Below are positions 1 to 8,414 of a stretch of 33,451 nucleotides of DNA, piece after piece. The DNA lies in NCBI GenBank assembly GCA_934777245.1, contig CAKVND010000021.1, positions 1-33,451 on the forward strand. Direction: 5' to 3'. How positions within the stretch are numbered: the first letter of the stretch is position 1; each line of letters starts with the position of its first letter. This DNA comes from an uncultured Candidatus Melainabacteria bacterium (GTDB taxonomy: Bacteria; Cyanobacteriota; Vampirovibrionia; Gastranaerophilales; Gastranaerophilaceae). Position numbers and translations under genes: made by a program. The notes under the pieces were generated by a model. It was not told the DNA's origin. It saw only the letters and a program-made list of their open reading frames with translations, and made no database searches.

Positions 1-74
1 GGGTTTAGCTCAGCTGGTAGAGCACCTGCTTTGCACGCAGGGGGTCAGGAGTTCGAATCTCCTAACCTCCACCA
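1..74 (+). tRNA. tRNA-Ala(TGC), lacking its first two bases
   Basis: The cloverleaf reads from acceptor base 3. The D arm is GCTC/GAGC, the anticodon loop TTTGCAC gives anticodon TGC, and the T arm AGGAG-TTCGAAT-CTCCT is perfect. The acceptor 3' strand AACCTCC pairs with xxGGGTT, leaving a G3-T70 wobble, the identity element for alanine tRNA. CCA is encoded at 72-74. The two missing 5' bases lie outside the window. Confidence 0.95.
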
Positions 75-81
75 TTTTTAG

Positions 82-108
82 AAAAAGAGCCTTCAAGGGC
101 TCTTTTTT
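82..108 (+). terminator. Intrinsic terminator of tRNA-Ala
   Basis: The arms AGAGCC (86-91) and GGCTCT (98-103) flank a short loop, and a T-run follows directly. The upstream A-run also pairs with the T-run, so it may act in both directions. It begins eight bases after the tRNA CCA. Confidence 0.85.
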
Positions 109-187
109 CTTGCCCTGATTGAATTTCAAAAGTGCGAAGATTTTCAAGAAAACCCCAAAGTGTGAGGTTCGTCCCCGAAAGTCCACC

Positions 188-225
188 ATAAAATACAGAA
201 CGACAAATGTCATTCTGTATTTTAT
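188..225. terminator. Perfect 13-bp hairpin after a tRNA-end-like TCCACCAT
   Basis: Bases 188-200 are the exact reverse complement of 213-225, with a 12-base loop. The arms end in A/T runs, so it could terminate transcription from either side. Just upstream, 182-189 reads TCCACCAT, the same bases that end tRNA-Ala, but no complete cloverleaf can be folded before it. No gene in the window ends here, so its job is unclear. Confidence 0.55.
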
Positions 226-379
226 TATGTTCTAAAGTTTTTCAGTGATTTGATGATTTCATAATATAAAAAAATAGAATTTTTAAATTTAGTGCAAAAA
301 TTTTATCTTGTCTATGGTTATTTTACACCATTATATGTATATTATTGTTATATATATATAAATTTGCTATTATTATTTC

Positions 380-1642
380 ATGACCAATGAAGAATTAATT
401 AATAATATCAAAAATAAAATAATAAAAATAATCCCTACTAATCTTTCAAAACAAAGAAAACAGAAAATTAAGAAATGTTTAGAAGATTTTTTGAATATTG
501 CTGCTAAAGAGATTGATAATAATAACAATTCTATTGAAATAAAAGAATTTGTATTAATGAGATTAGCAGATTGGATTTATAATATAAGTCTTAGCGTATT
601 TGAATATGACATGGATGAAAACTATGATGAAATTTTACAAAAAATTTCATTTTTAGTTTATGAAGTAACATTTAAACTATTAGAAAAAGATATTCAAGAT
701 GATGAATTTTATAATATACTTGAATATGAAGTTCAAAGAAATTATTCTAAAATATTAAGAGAAGTTGGAAGTAATTATAGAAAACAAATAAAAGATACTG
801 ATTTAGAACGCAATTCTGCATATTTTTGGCAATATATTTTTATAAAATATACACCTGATAATAAAAGAATTTTTTATCCAAGCTTTTTTTCTGATGGATA
901 TTATATAACATCAGAAGAACAATTCAAGAATTATCAAAAATATGGAAATAAATTTTTTATAATATTTTTATTTATATTCATATTTATGGCAAAGTTTAAA
1001 CTTTTAAAAGCATTGTTTTATTTTAACTTGATAAGCATTCAAACATTCGGAATAATTATAGGATTACTTATTACTATTGGATTAATATATAATTTAATAG
1101 TTCCTAAACTTATTTTTAAGGAAAATATTAAAACTTCGGAGAAGTATTGGATAAATAATTACGAGTGTATAAAATTTTTGAAAAAATTTATTTATCAAAA
1201 TATTTTTGTATTATTAATTATTATAATGTTTGTAATATGTGGTGCTAACTGCAATGAAGTATATGTTGGTGCTTCACTAATGCTTATTACATTTTTAAGT
1301 TATTTATTTTATCTTTATAAACAAAATGAAAAAATTCATTTATTTGTTATTCAACAAGAAAAAAATGCTATAAAAAGTTTTATTATATCTGAGATTAAAA
1401 AATATGAGAATATTCCAAATTTTGGTATAATAAAAGAAAATTTACATATTTACTTAAACGATTATGTAGATTATATATATAAAATAACGAAATTAAATTA
1501 TATAAAAATAACTAATAAAATACATATATTTATACGAAGTTTTGTGAGATTTAATAAAGTTTTGTATTTAATAGGAATTAATGAAGAAAAACATAAACAA
1601 TATATAGAAGATAGATTTTTAACCCATTTTGAATATGTATAA
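380..1642 (+). CDS. Hypothetical membrane protein, four predicted helices
   Basis: This 420-residue protein belongs to no family I recognise. Residues 1-190 are hydrophilic, acidic and probably helical, with many Asn, Lys and Glu. Two hydrophobic pairs follow: about 193-215 and 220-245, then about 273-292 and 296-316. The last 100 residues are soluble and lysine-rich. The pattern suggests an inner-membrane protein with large cytoplasmic ends. There is no signal peptide and no catalytic motif that I can see. The gene is even more AT-rich than its neighbours and no clear ribosome binding site precedes the ATG. It stands alone between the tRNA-Ala terminator region and a toxin-antitoxin pair, a usual place for recently acquired cargo. 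Confidence 0.75.
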   Translation: MTNEELINNIKNKIIKIIPTNLSKQRKQKIKKCLEDFLNIAAKEIDNNNNSIEIKEFVLMRLADWIYNISLSVFEYDMDENYDEILQKISFLVYEVTFKLLEKDIQDDEFYNILEYEVQRNYSKILREVGSNYRKQIKDTDLERNSAYFWQYIFIKYTPDNKRIFYPSFFSDGYYITSEEQFKNYQKYGNKFFIIFLFIFIFMAKFKLLKALFYFNLISIQTFGIIIGLLITIGLIYNLIVPKLIFKENIKTSEKYWINNYECIKFLKKFIYQNIFVLLIIIMFVICGANCNEVYVGASLMLITFLSYLFYLYKQNEKIHLFVIQQEKNAIKSFIISEIKKYENIPNFGIIKENLHIYLNDYVDYIYKITKLNYIKITNKIHIFIRSFVRFNKVLYLIGINEEKHKQYIEDRFLTHFEYV

Positions 1643-1717
1643 TTACATACTATTATGCGATAAATTAAGATTGTTTGTTTTATTTCTATTTGTAAAAAAC
1701 TCAAAGAAAACTATCAC

Positions 1718-1745
1718 TTGAACTATGTAGCCGATATGCTACAAT
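1718..1745 (+). promoter_or_regulatory. Promoter of the toxin-antitoxin operon
   Basis: The -35 TTGAAC (1718-1723) and -10 TACAAT (1740-1745) are separated by 16 bases. The toxin ATG at 1752 falls where transcription should begin, so the mRNA would be leaderless or nearly so. No Shine-Dalgarno sequence is visible. Confidence 0.6.
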
Positions 1746-1751
1746 ATTAAT

Positions 1752-2066
1752 ATGAAAGAAATTGTTTATTACCAAACAAATGATAATAAAGTGCCGTATT
1801 TAGAATGGTACAATTCGCTCGATAAGAGTTTAAGGCTCGTTGTCGATAAACGATTATCAAAAGTAGAACGAGACTTGTATGGTAAAATAAGACGACTTTC
1901 CGAAGAACTTTACGAACTAAAATTCGACAATGGATTACGGATTTATTACACAGAAATAGATAATACAATCGTTTTGCTATTCACAGGTGGTAATAAATCC
2001 AAACAAAGTAAAGATATTGAAACAGCAACAAAATATCTGAATGATTATAATGAAAGGAAACAATAA
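1752..2066 (+). CDS. Gp49-like/HigB-type toxin of a type II TA pair
   Basis: This 104-residue basic protein has the layout of the phage-derived Gp49-like (DUF891) branch of the RelE/ParE/HigB fold: an N-terminal strand with residues VPYLEWYNSLD, a helical pair rich in Arg and Lys, then LYELKFDNGLRIYYTE, IVLLFTGGNKSKQ and a final helix. Members of this family are typically ribosome-dependent mRNA endonucleases. The conserved Arg of GLRIYY and the Lys-rich GGNKSKQ segment are where active-site residues are expected. The gene comes first and overlaps the antitoxin by one base, the toxin-first order usual for this family. Its promoter places the start codon near +1. The role is inferred from family and partner. 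Confidence 0.88.
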   Translation: MKEIVYYQTNDNKVPYLEWYNSLDKSLRLVVDKRLSKVERDLYGKIRRLSEELYELKFDNGLRIYYTEIDNTIVLLFTGGNKSKQSKDIETATKYLNDYNERKQ

Positions 2067-2401
2067 TGAACAAGAAAGAAGAAACATTATTAAACAGCTT
2101 TCCGAAACACAATAACAACTTAAAAGAACAATTAAAAAATGATACTGAATATGCTCAAATGTGGCTTGATAGTCTATTGGAAGATTATTCAGAAACTAAA
2201 GATGTTAATGATTTAATCTATAATCTAAAACCATTAATTGAGGCAAAATATACTATTTGTGAATTTGCTAAATTAATAGGAATTCATAGAATAACTCTAT
2301 ATAAAATATTTTCACGTAAAATGGTTCCAAGCATAGAAATATTGCATAAAATTTTCTTAGGTCTTGGTTACGATTTAAAAATATCAGCTCAAAAAGTTTA
2401 A
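2066..2401 (+). CDS. HigA-like HTH antitoxin partner
   Basis: This 111-residue protein matches the antidote of Gp49-like toxins. Residues 1-60 contain a segment resembling the family's N-terminal region (EYAQMWLDSLLEDY). A Cro/CI-type helix-turn-helix follows at about 70-108, with FAKLIGIHRITLYKIFS as the HTH core and VPSIEILHKIFLGLGYDLKIS after it. The expected role is to neutralise the upstream toxin and repress the shared promoter. It overlaps the toxin stop codon (TAATG), so the two are translationally coupled. It is slightly longer at the N-terminus than typical members. Confidence 0.88.
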   Translation: MNKKEETLLNSFPKHNNNLKEQLKNDTEYAQMWLDSLLEDYSETKDVNDLIYNLKPLIEAKYTICEFAKLIGIHRITLYKIFSRKMVPSIEILHKIFLGLGYDLKISAQKV

Positions 2402-2459
2402 GTTTTTTATATTTAATTATATTCAAAGAACTTGTATGCTTTTTTGTAAATCATAGAAG

Positions 2460-2620
2460 TTAAAATCCCATTTGTGTAATATCAATGTTTGGATATTTTA
2501 ACAATAGTTTTTCAAATTTTTCTTCAAATTTATTGTAAAAGTGGTTCGTTAGTAACACCGAAATTACAAAACAAATTGCAGAAACTTTATTATTTTTTAA
2601 AATTTACCAAGATTTGACCA
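2460..2620 (-). pseudogene. Decayed C-terminal end of a WGGSLF-domain glycan enzyme
   Basis: Read on the minus strand this gives AICFVISVLLTNHFYNKF, then EEKFEKLLLKYPNIDIT and a stop at 2460-2462. The pattern matches the end of the C-terminal domain of the neighbouring GT2 proteins (GVILTVLFHNESIYESL, then EEKYPDIKLLPNIF). The reading frame has no start and stop codons lie upstream, so this is a remnant. It lies just beyond the end of glycan module A and suggests the module once reached further. Similarity was judged by eye. Confidence 0.45.
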
Positions 2621-2740
2621 ATCTTCCATTTTTTTCATAAGAATTTTTCAACTTTCAAATCTAAAATGTAGCTTTTTAACATACTTCAATCCTACACCGC
2701 TAGGCGATTTGGGTGATTTCGAGTTTTAAATCGTATGTCA

Positions 2741-2752
2741 AGCTCCACCATT
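2741..2752. repeat. tRNA-3'-end-like AGCTCCACCATT
   Basis: CTCCACCATT here repeats the last bases of tRNA-Ala plus the base or two after it (66-76) and, as there, leads directly into a terminator hairpin. The bases before it do not form a T arm or an acceptor partner, so if this came from a tRNA it is decayed. It could be an old attachment-site scar. The match is too short to prove it. Confidence 0.35.
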
Positions 2753-2784
2753 AAAAAAAGAGACTTTAAGGGGTCTCTTTTTTT
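2753..2784. terminator. Bidirectional terminator at the end of module A
   Basis: Twelve-base arms (2753-2764 and 2773-2784) enclose GAGAC/GTCTC with long A and T runs on both sides. On the minus strand it lies about 115 bases downstream of the FkbM stop and can end the module A transcript. On the plus strand it resembles the hairpin after tRNA-Ala. Confidence 0.75.
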
Positions 2785-2899
2785 TTAGTGCGTTTTACAA
2801 ATTTTGAAAATAAAACCGATATACATTCTCTATTAGATAAAAATTAAATTTTCTAAACATTGCATTTTGTTAATATCTAACATAATCTATTTTCTCTTT

Positions 2900-4030
2900 T
2901 TAGGCTAACTCGTTCGGTATTGCATAAAATACAGTTTCTATAACTGTATCAGAATAATGTCCAATTCTAAATTTATAGTTCTCAAGATTTTCGCTCAAAT
3001 AAAGTGGTATATTTACAAAATCTTCGCTTGAATGATAAATTGAAATTGCTAATTGTGGACGATATTTTTTTATTATTTCCATTCCACCTTTAAGTGCCGA
3101 AAGTTCAGCGCCTTCAATATCCATTTTAATAAAGTCAGGAAAAACATTTCTTTCAGTACAGAATTTGTCAATAGTTATTACATCTACAATTCTATGCTCA
3201 TAATTTGTAAAATTTGAAAAACACCTGCTAGAAATTTCTTTTCCAAAAGAAGCTCCCGGGTTTATTGGATGAATATAAAAATTTATTTTTTTTGAACAAT
3301 CGCCTAATGCAAATGGCACAACTTCCAACCGCTCATTGTTTATAAAATCTTCTATATAATCACGTTTTACCAAGTCATATATAGCATCAAAGCCATAAAC
3401 TTTTTGAAGATTGGGTAAAAATTTTTCAAACGCAATAACATTAAACCCATCATATAATCCTAAATCAAAAAGAATTTTTATGGCGTTTTTGTTTATTTTC
3501 TCTAAATAATGTATTTTATAAACATGGTATGTACCAAATTTATTAGTACTAATATTATAATGATAATCTTTTAAATAAGAAATATCTTTGATTTTCTTTC
3601 TTATATTAAAAATATTTTCGTATAACTCTTTGTCTTTATCTGTTTCAAGTATTTTAAGAACCTTTGCACAATTTTCATTGCTTAAAATAGAATCACGATA
3701 ATATGCACTAACAAACGGAGTTTGTTTTAGTGCCGGAATATCAAATATATCAAATATATTCATTATCTTGCTTTCATCGGTCATTGTTGACATTATAACC
3801 ATTTGGCAATCAAGTTTTAAGTCAATAAATTCTTTTATTCGCCATACCGGAAGATTATTAAAACTACCTTTTACAAAATTGTCAATGAAGCCAATTACTT
3901 TAGTTTCCGGCTTATAAATTCTTAAATCATTCAAAATTCCTTCACCGGCTTTACAAGCTCCAAATATAACAATATTACCTTTGGCAGGTACTTTATCATA
4001 CAAATCTTCAAATAATTTCTTTTTTAACAC
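2900..4030 (-). CDS. FkbM-family methyltransferase with N-terminal Rossmann-like domain (copy A)
   Basis: The protein is 376 residues. Residues 18-90 form a Rossmann-like unit beginning IVIFGACKAGEGI with IGFIDN downstream, related to the C-terminal domains of the enzymes upstream. From about residue 180 comes a SAM-dependent FkbM fold: motif I is ILFDLGLYDGFN, and DFIKMDIEGAELSALKG is the FkbM signature. FkbM enzymes O-methylate sugars or polyketides; here a sugar of an envelope glycan is likely. The GTG start at 4030 is set by AAGGAG about seven bases upstream. It is the last gene of the minus-strand module and a paralogue of the protein at 25769-26905, which starts with ATG behind an almost identical leader. 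Confidence 0.87.
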   Translation of the reverse strand: MLKKKLFEDLYDKVPAKGNIVIFGACKAGEGILNDLRIYKPETKVIGFIDNFVKGSFNNLPVWRIKEFIDLKLDCQMVIMSTMTDESKIMNIFDIFDIPALKQTPFVSAYYRDSILSNENCAKVLKILETDKDKELYENIFNIRKKIKDISYLKDYHYNISTNKFGTYHVYKIHYLEKINKNAIKILFDLGLYDGFNVIAFEKFLPNLQKVYGFDAIYDLVKRDYIEDFINNERLEVVPFALGDCSKKINFYIHPINPGASFGKEISSRCFSNFTNYEHRIVDVITIDKFCTERNVFPDFIKMDIEGAELSALKGGMEIIKKYRPQLAISIYHSSEDFVNIPLYLSENLENYKFRIGHYSDTVIETVFYAIPNELA

Positions 4031-4065
4031 AGCCTCTCCTTATATTATTAAAAACTTCTATAATT

Positions 4066-6570
4066 CTACCATTCAAAAATATTTTCAACAAGTTTAATAT
4101 TCGGATAATTTTCTTCCATAAACTCTTTTACAATCAGATAAATATATTCATTATTATTTTTAATTGAACAAATTACAACATCAGGCTTGAGTTCAGTGAG
4201 CTTTTCTGGTGCAAAAATTTCATAAGCACCAATATTTGTACCTTGCAAATTTGTATTTTTATCAACAATTCCCAAAATGTTTGAGTTTTTAATTTTGTAC
4301 TTTGTTATAAATTTTTTCAAAAACAGACTAGCGCCCCAAAAAATTATTTTTTGTTTTTTATATTTTTTAACCACTTTATTGAATCGTATTAATAAATTAT
4401 ATTCTTCTAATTTATCTTCGAAATCTTTTTGCTTGATTGTAAGTAAAAATTTCGCAAAATTTTCATTTATATTTGTAAAAAGTGAATATTTTTTAGTTGA
4501 ATTAAAAGCATTTTTTAGCCAAGCATTTGTTTTTATTCGTTCGTTTTCAATAACACTTACAAAATGTTGATAATCAAAGATTTTAAATAGTTCATTTTCT
4601 CTACTTATAATATCTTGAAATCCTTGATAAAATAATGGAGAAATATCAAATTTTAATTTTAAATTCTCAAAACGACTATTTCCACGCTTTTCATTTGTTA
4701 AGCAAATAACTTTCTTATTAAAAATTAATGCAAAGCAAACTCCATGAAAGGAATCAGTAATAAAATATTTTGCATTTTTAATTGAGGATAAAAATGCTTC
4801 TGGTGATATCTCTGAATAAGCAAGTTTTTCAACTTTTACTTTATATTTTTTTTCAAGAAAATTATAAATTTTTCGAATTTCTTCATTTTCATCTAAAATA
4901 TAACTAACTAAATTGTTTTCAGTTTCTACGTCAACAGAATCAGCTAAATTATACCAATAACTTTTATCTAAAAGAAAAACGGGATCCAGTATATCTTCAA
5001 CTTTTATTCCAAAATCTTTCTTACATAATTTGACACCGGATTTTTCTCGTACTGAAATCGCATCAAATCTTTGTAAACATTTTTTAAAAACATATTTTTC
5101 AAAGAAATTTGCTTCATCAAACTTGTCTTTACCAAAGCTAGCAGAAAATGCAATTCTACGTTTATTATATTTAGTAAAAGCTAAGGTATAAAGTGGAAAT
5201 AAAATTTTACCAATATACTTATAACGGAAAACTTGATCTGTTCCAACGACAAAATTTTTAGAACTGTTATTAAGCGTTGGTAAATCTTCTATTTTATAAA
5301 TTCGATGAGTTAATTTTAAATGCTTTTGAACAAAATCTCTTGAAAATTCTGGAATCTTGTTATTTGGCAAAAAGTTTAATAGATTAAAATCAAAACCTTG
5401 TGATAACAAATATTGTTGTATTGCATAAGCAGACAAAATTGCTCCGTAATTGTTGTTTGTCCACCAAAAGTTGGCAATAATGCCATCATATTTATGTTCT
5501 AAAGATTCTTTCAAATTTTCTAAAATTGGTTTAACACTAAGATTTTTAAAAAAAATATTTCGTTTTGAATGTTTAAACGAACTATAATCTAATACTATAT
5601 TACCTGGTTTCGCATCCATAATTGAACGTTTTTTTAACATTTGCAAATTTATTTTATCAAACAATTCTTGACCTTTTGAATTATTTATTAAAACAAGTGA
5701 AACTCCATTTTTTATATTTTTTATACATTTATCAAAGTTTTCAATTCCCCAGAAATCACCAAGTGTTATATCCCCAACACGTGCAGTATCAGTATATTTA
5801 CAAAAATAACAAGCTTCATTAAGTGTTAAATTTTGTAGAAAAGCTGATAGATATAAATTTTCAAAATTCATTCCGCAAAAAGAAGTACCGTTATCACATT
5901 TTATACTTAAAGTAGGATACCAACCATAATTTTTATCTCTAAAATTAACGCTTTCAACTTTTTCCCCTGAAGAAATTTCCGTTAAATACTTTTCCCACAC
6001 CATAGGAGAAGGTGTGCCATGACATAATAAATCTATGATATAAAGATTTTTATAGTCCTTTTTTAAAAAGGTTTTTAAACCTGCGCATTGACAAGGTGTT
6101 CCGGAAAATAACACAAGTTTATCTTTTTCCAGTAATATTTTTATTTCTTTTAAAATATTTCCAACAAAACTTTGTACATACTTTGAAGAACGCAATTTAT
6201 GTAAGTCAGATTTTTTATCAATTATTATATGCTCTACTACTTTAAAATCTTCTCTAAAGGCAGCACCGCAAACATAACCACCTTGCTCAAGTATATAATT
6301 TGCAAGAAGCGGAAATACAGCACCGGAAGAACTTTTTTTACATTCATCTTTTGTCGCCTGTGCTGCAAAACAATAATCACAAGGTTGATTTTTAAGAATC
6401 TCACCTTTGTTTTGTGGACAAGTAGAACAACAAAGCCCGCATTTTATACATTTTTCATTATCAATTTTCGGAACAAAAAATCCTTCTTCATTTTGAATTA
6501 TATTAATAGCACCAACAGGACATACAGAATAGCAAGCCATACACCCTGTACATTGTTTAGTTATTTGCAT
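4066..6570 (-). CDS. Ferredoxin/FrhB-like and polysaccharide pyruvyl transferase fusion with C-terminal WGASLF domain
   Basis: This 834-residue protein has four parts. Residues 1-55 carry two [4Fe-4S] clusters (Cys 7/10/13/17 and 41/44/47/51). Residues about 75-300 match the coenzyme F420 hydrogenase/dehydrogenase beta subunit family, with FSGTPCQCAGLK near 155 and GDITLGDFWG near 266. Residues about 362-660 match polysaccharide pyruvyl transferase, with NNNYGAILSAYA, VGTDQVFR, SVREKSG and the conserved ITDSFHGVCFALI near 604. Residues 740-834 are the WGASLF Rossmann-like domain shared with the GT2 and Stealth proteins. The pyruvyl transferase part would add ketal pyruvate to a glycan; the FrhB part suggests a flavin redox step. 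The ATG at 6570 follows AGAGGA. It is the middle gene of the module. Confidence 0.87.
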   Translation of the reverse strand: MQITKQCTGCMACYSVCPVGAINIIQNEEGFFVPKIDNEKCIKCGLCCSTCPQNKGEILKNQPCDYCFAAQATKDECKKSSSGAVFPLLANYILEQGGYVCGAAFREDFKVVEHIIIDKKSDLHKLRSSKYVQSFVGNILKEIKILLEKDKLVLFSGTPCQCAGLKTFLKKDYKNLYIIDLLCHGTPSPMVWEKYLTEISSGEKVESVNFRDKNYGWYPTLSIKCDNGTSFCGMNFENLYLSAFLQNLTLNEACYFCKYTDTARVGDITLGDFWGIENFDKCIKNIKNGVSLVLINNSKGQELFDKINLQMLKKRSIMDAKPGNIVLDYSSFKHSKRNIFFKNLSVKPILENLKESLEHKYDGIIANFWWTNNNYGAILSAYAIQQYLLSQGFDFNLLNFLPNNKIPEFSRDFVQKHLKLTHRIYKIEDLPTLNNSSKNFVVGTDQVFRYKYIGKILFPLYTLAFTKYNKRRIAFSASFGKDKFDEANFFEKYVFKKCLQRFDAISVREKSGVKLCKKDFGIKVEDILDPVFLLDKSYWYNLADSVDVETENNLVSYILDENEEIRKIYNFLEKKYKVKVEKLAYSEISPEAFLSSIKNAKYFITDSFHGVCFALIFNKKVICLTNEKRGNSRFENLKLKFDISPLFYQGFQDIISRENELFKIFDYQHFVSVIENERIKTNAWLKNAFNSTKKYSLFTNINENFAKFLLTIKQKDFEDKLEEYNLLIRFNKVVKKYKKQKIIFWGASLFLKKFITKYKIKNSNILGIVDKNTNLQGTNIGAYEIFAPEKLTELKPDVVICSIKNNNEYIYLIVKEFMEENYPNIKLVENIFEW

Positions 6571-6645
6571 TATTTTTCCTCTGTTCTTTTATAACTTGTA
6601 TTATTACTTGTTTTTACATCCTTTTTCACAATCAGGCATTTTGTA

Positions 6646-7920
6646 TTAAACACAGGTATAATTATCGAAACAATTGTCATTAAAAATATTCGGCAGTAGT
6701 TTTATATCTGGATATTTTTCTTCAAATTCTTGTTTTAATGATTCATAAATAGATTCGTTGTGAAAAAGAACCGTTAAAATTACTCCGTCAGGTTTTAAGT
6801 CATACAAAACCTCGGGAGAAAAGATTTTGTAATTACCAAAATTCTTTCCCCACGAAGCTTCGTTACGGTCGATAATACCTAAAATATTCGGATTTTTTTC
6901 TTTTTCTTTTTCTAAAACCTGTTTGATGAACAAACTTCCGCCCCAAAGCATAACCTTTTTATTGCCGATAAAATGTCTTAAATATTCCGGTGTAATATAG
7001 TCTTTCCTTAAAGCAGATTGATATTTTGTCCAATCATTCGGAAGCAGGTTTTTAAAATCAGTTAAAAATTTTTTGTACTCATCATCGTTACAATAGCTGA
7101 TTTCTGCACGGATATGGTTGATTACGGCTTTTTTGTAAGCGGTTTCGAGCCCTGAATACAAACCTCTAGCTTCAAGAAACTGTTTCAAATACATGCATGA
7201 TTTTACAGCATCAATAGTGTAGTGGGAACGAGTACTAACAAGACTCCCAGGACGATTAAAACGGTAATTAATTAGCTCTTGGTTGAATGCGACAATTTTA
7301 TCAGCGCAAGCAACACAAGCATGTACAAAAGCTATATCTTCACTAATGCTAATTGGCGGAAATTCAATATTATTATCTAAAATCATTTTTTTTAAATACA
7401 ATTTGTTCCAAGGCATTGGTGTTAATAAACAAAAAATATCGTCCTTGAAATCTTGTCTGCTAAAAACCTGTTCCATAGGAACTTTATAAATGTTTATTGG
7501 AAAACTTGGGTTTCCAGTTTCTGTAACATTGCCATCATCATCAACTTTTCTTGAAGAGCAAACCGTTAAATCTGCACCATATTTTTCTGCATGGTTATAT
7601 AATTCTTCCAGCATTGTCAGCTCAAAATAATCATCAGCGTCAAGAAATTGGATGTATTTGCCGTAGGCAACTCGGATTCCGCTATTTCTTGCAAATCCTG
7701 CTCCAAAATGATTCTGCTGAATAATAACAAATCTGTCATCTTTGCGTTTGTATTCTTGCAGAATATCTAGAGAACGGTCAGTCGAACCGTCGTCAATACA
7801 AATAATTTCAAAATCTTGGAAAGTTTGATTGAGAATGCTGTCTAAACATTGATGCAGATATTTTTCAACGTTATACACAGGAATAACAACGCTAATCTTA
7901 AATTTCTCTTCCAAATTCAA
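6646..7920 (-). CDS. GT2 glycosyltransferase with C-terminal WGGSLF domain (copy A)
   Basis: This is a GT-A family 2 transferase of 424 residues. ISVVIPVYNVEKYL opens the fold, CIDDGSTD (41-48) binds nucleotide-sugar, LDADD (93-97) is the metal-binding DxD region, and SISEDIAF near 191 supplies the probable catalytic acidic pair. A helical linker (about 235-320) leads to a Rossmann-like domain from WGGSLF (326) through NILGIIDRN to the end. No ATG lies in frame; TTG at 7920 is the best start, close behind GGAG. It is first in the minus-strand module and divergent from the XRE gene at 8067. It is a close paralogue of 29110-30378; residues about 258-333 look identical in the two. Confidence 0.9.
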   Translation of the reverse strand: MNLEEKFKISVVIPVYNVEKYLHQCLDSILNQTFQDFEIICIDDGSTDRSLDILQEYKRKDDRFVIIQQNHFGAGFARNSGIRVAYGKYIQFLDADDYFELTMLEELYNHAEKYGADLTVCSSRKVDDDGNVTETGNPSFPINIYKVPMEQVFSRQDFKDDIFCLLTPMPWNKLYLKKMILDNNIEFPPISISEDIAFVHACVACADKIVAFNQELINYRFNRPGSLVSTRSHYTIDAVKSCMYLKQFLEARGLYSGLETAYKKAVINHIRAEISYCNDDEYKKFLTDFKNLLPNDWTKYQSALRKDYITPEYLRHFIGNKKVMLWGGSLFIKQVLEKEKEKNPNILGIIDRNEASWGKNFGNYKIFSPEVLYDLKPDGVILTVLFHNESIYESLKQEFEEKYPDIKLLPNIFNDNCFDNYTCV

Positions 7921-7972
7921 ACTCCGAAATTCAACATCTTTGTAACTAATTAATCGTCATGATAGTACACGA

Positions 7973-8036
7973 ATGTCTTATTGTCAAATAAAAAGATAAG
8001 ACATGTATATTGTTTATAAGAAGACATTAACGTCTT
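7973..8036. promoter_or_regulatory. TAAGACAT-type inverted repeats between GT2 and XRE genes
   Basis: ATGTCTTAT (7973-7981) and ATAAGACAT (7996-8004) form a 9-bp inverted repeat, and AAGAC-ATTAAC-GTCTT (8021-8036) carries a related, shorter one. They sit in the divergent gap between the GT2 (7920) and XRE (8067) genes, where an autoregulating XRE protein would bind. No strong promoter hexamers stand out; TTGTCA at 7981 with TATATT at 8006 is possible but its 19-base spacing is poor. Confidence 0.4.
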
Positions 8037-8066
8037 AAAATATTAACAAAATTATAGAGATACTTA

Positions 8067-8414
8067 ATGATATTAGAAACAGACAAAAAAATTATTGGCA
8101 ACAAATTTAAAGAATATCGTAAGAGCAAGCAACTTACGCAATTTGAGCTTGCGGAAAAAGTTGGTTTAAATGAAAAGCAGATTTCGCGCATTGAAGCCGG
8201 ACTAAATTACCCTACATATCTAACTTTTGTTAAACTTTTAGATGTTTTGGATGTCAATATTCTTGACTTTATACAAGCAGCTCCATTAACTAATAACCCC
8301 TTACAAGACGAAATTTTGCATTTAACAAAAAATGCGGATACTCTGGAGCTAAAAACATACATAGATGTCCTTAAATCTTTGAAAAGAAATTTGAAATCTT
8401 TGCGCACAAAGTAG
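8067..8414 (+). CDS. XRE-family transcriptional regulator (module A)
   Basis: The 115-residue protein has a Cro/CI-type helix-turn-helix at about residues 10-66 (FKEYRKSKQLTQFELAEKVG, then NEKQISRIEAGLNYPT). A short helical tail follows, ending in YIDVLKSLKRNLKSL, which may dimerise. It is transcribed away from the GT2 gene, with inverted repeats in the 146-base gap, so autoregulation and control of module A are plausible. Domain order and tail resemble the XRE protein at 30530, which lies in the same position beside module B. Its last codons run into a decayed hipB fragment. The target is inferred from position only. Confidence 0.85.
   Translation: MILETDKKIIGNKFKEYRKSKQLTQFELAEKVGLNEKQISRIEAGLNYPTYLTFVKLLDVLDVNILDFIQAAPLTNNPLQDEILHLTKNADTLELKTYIDVLKSLKRNLKSLRTK

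Noticed and set aside
10..213. Minus-strand frame of 67 codons across tRNA-Ala
   Set aside because: It reads through the antisense of the tRNA and its terminator (VEVRRFELLTPCVQSRC), a common false gene.
2690..2750. A second complete tRNA or tmRNA ending in GCTCCACCA
   Set aside because: No T arm, anticodon arm or acceptor partner can be folded upstream; only the last bases look tRNA-like.
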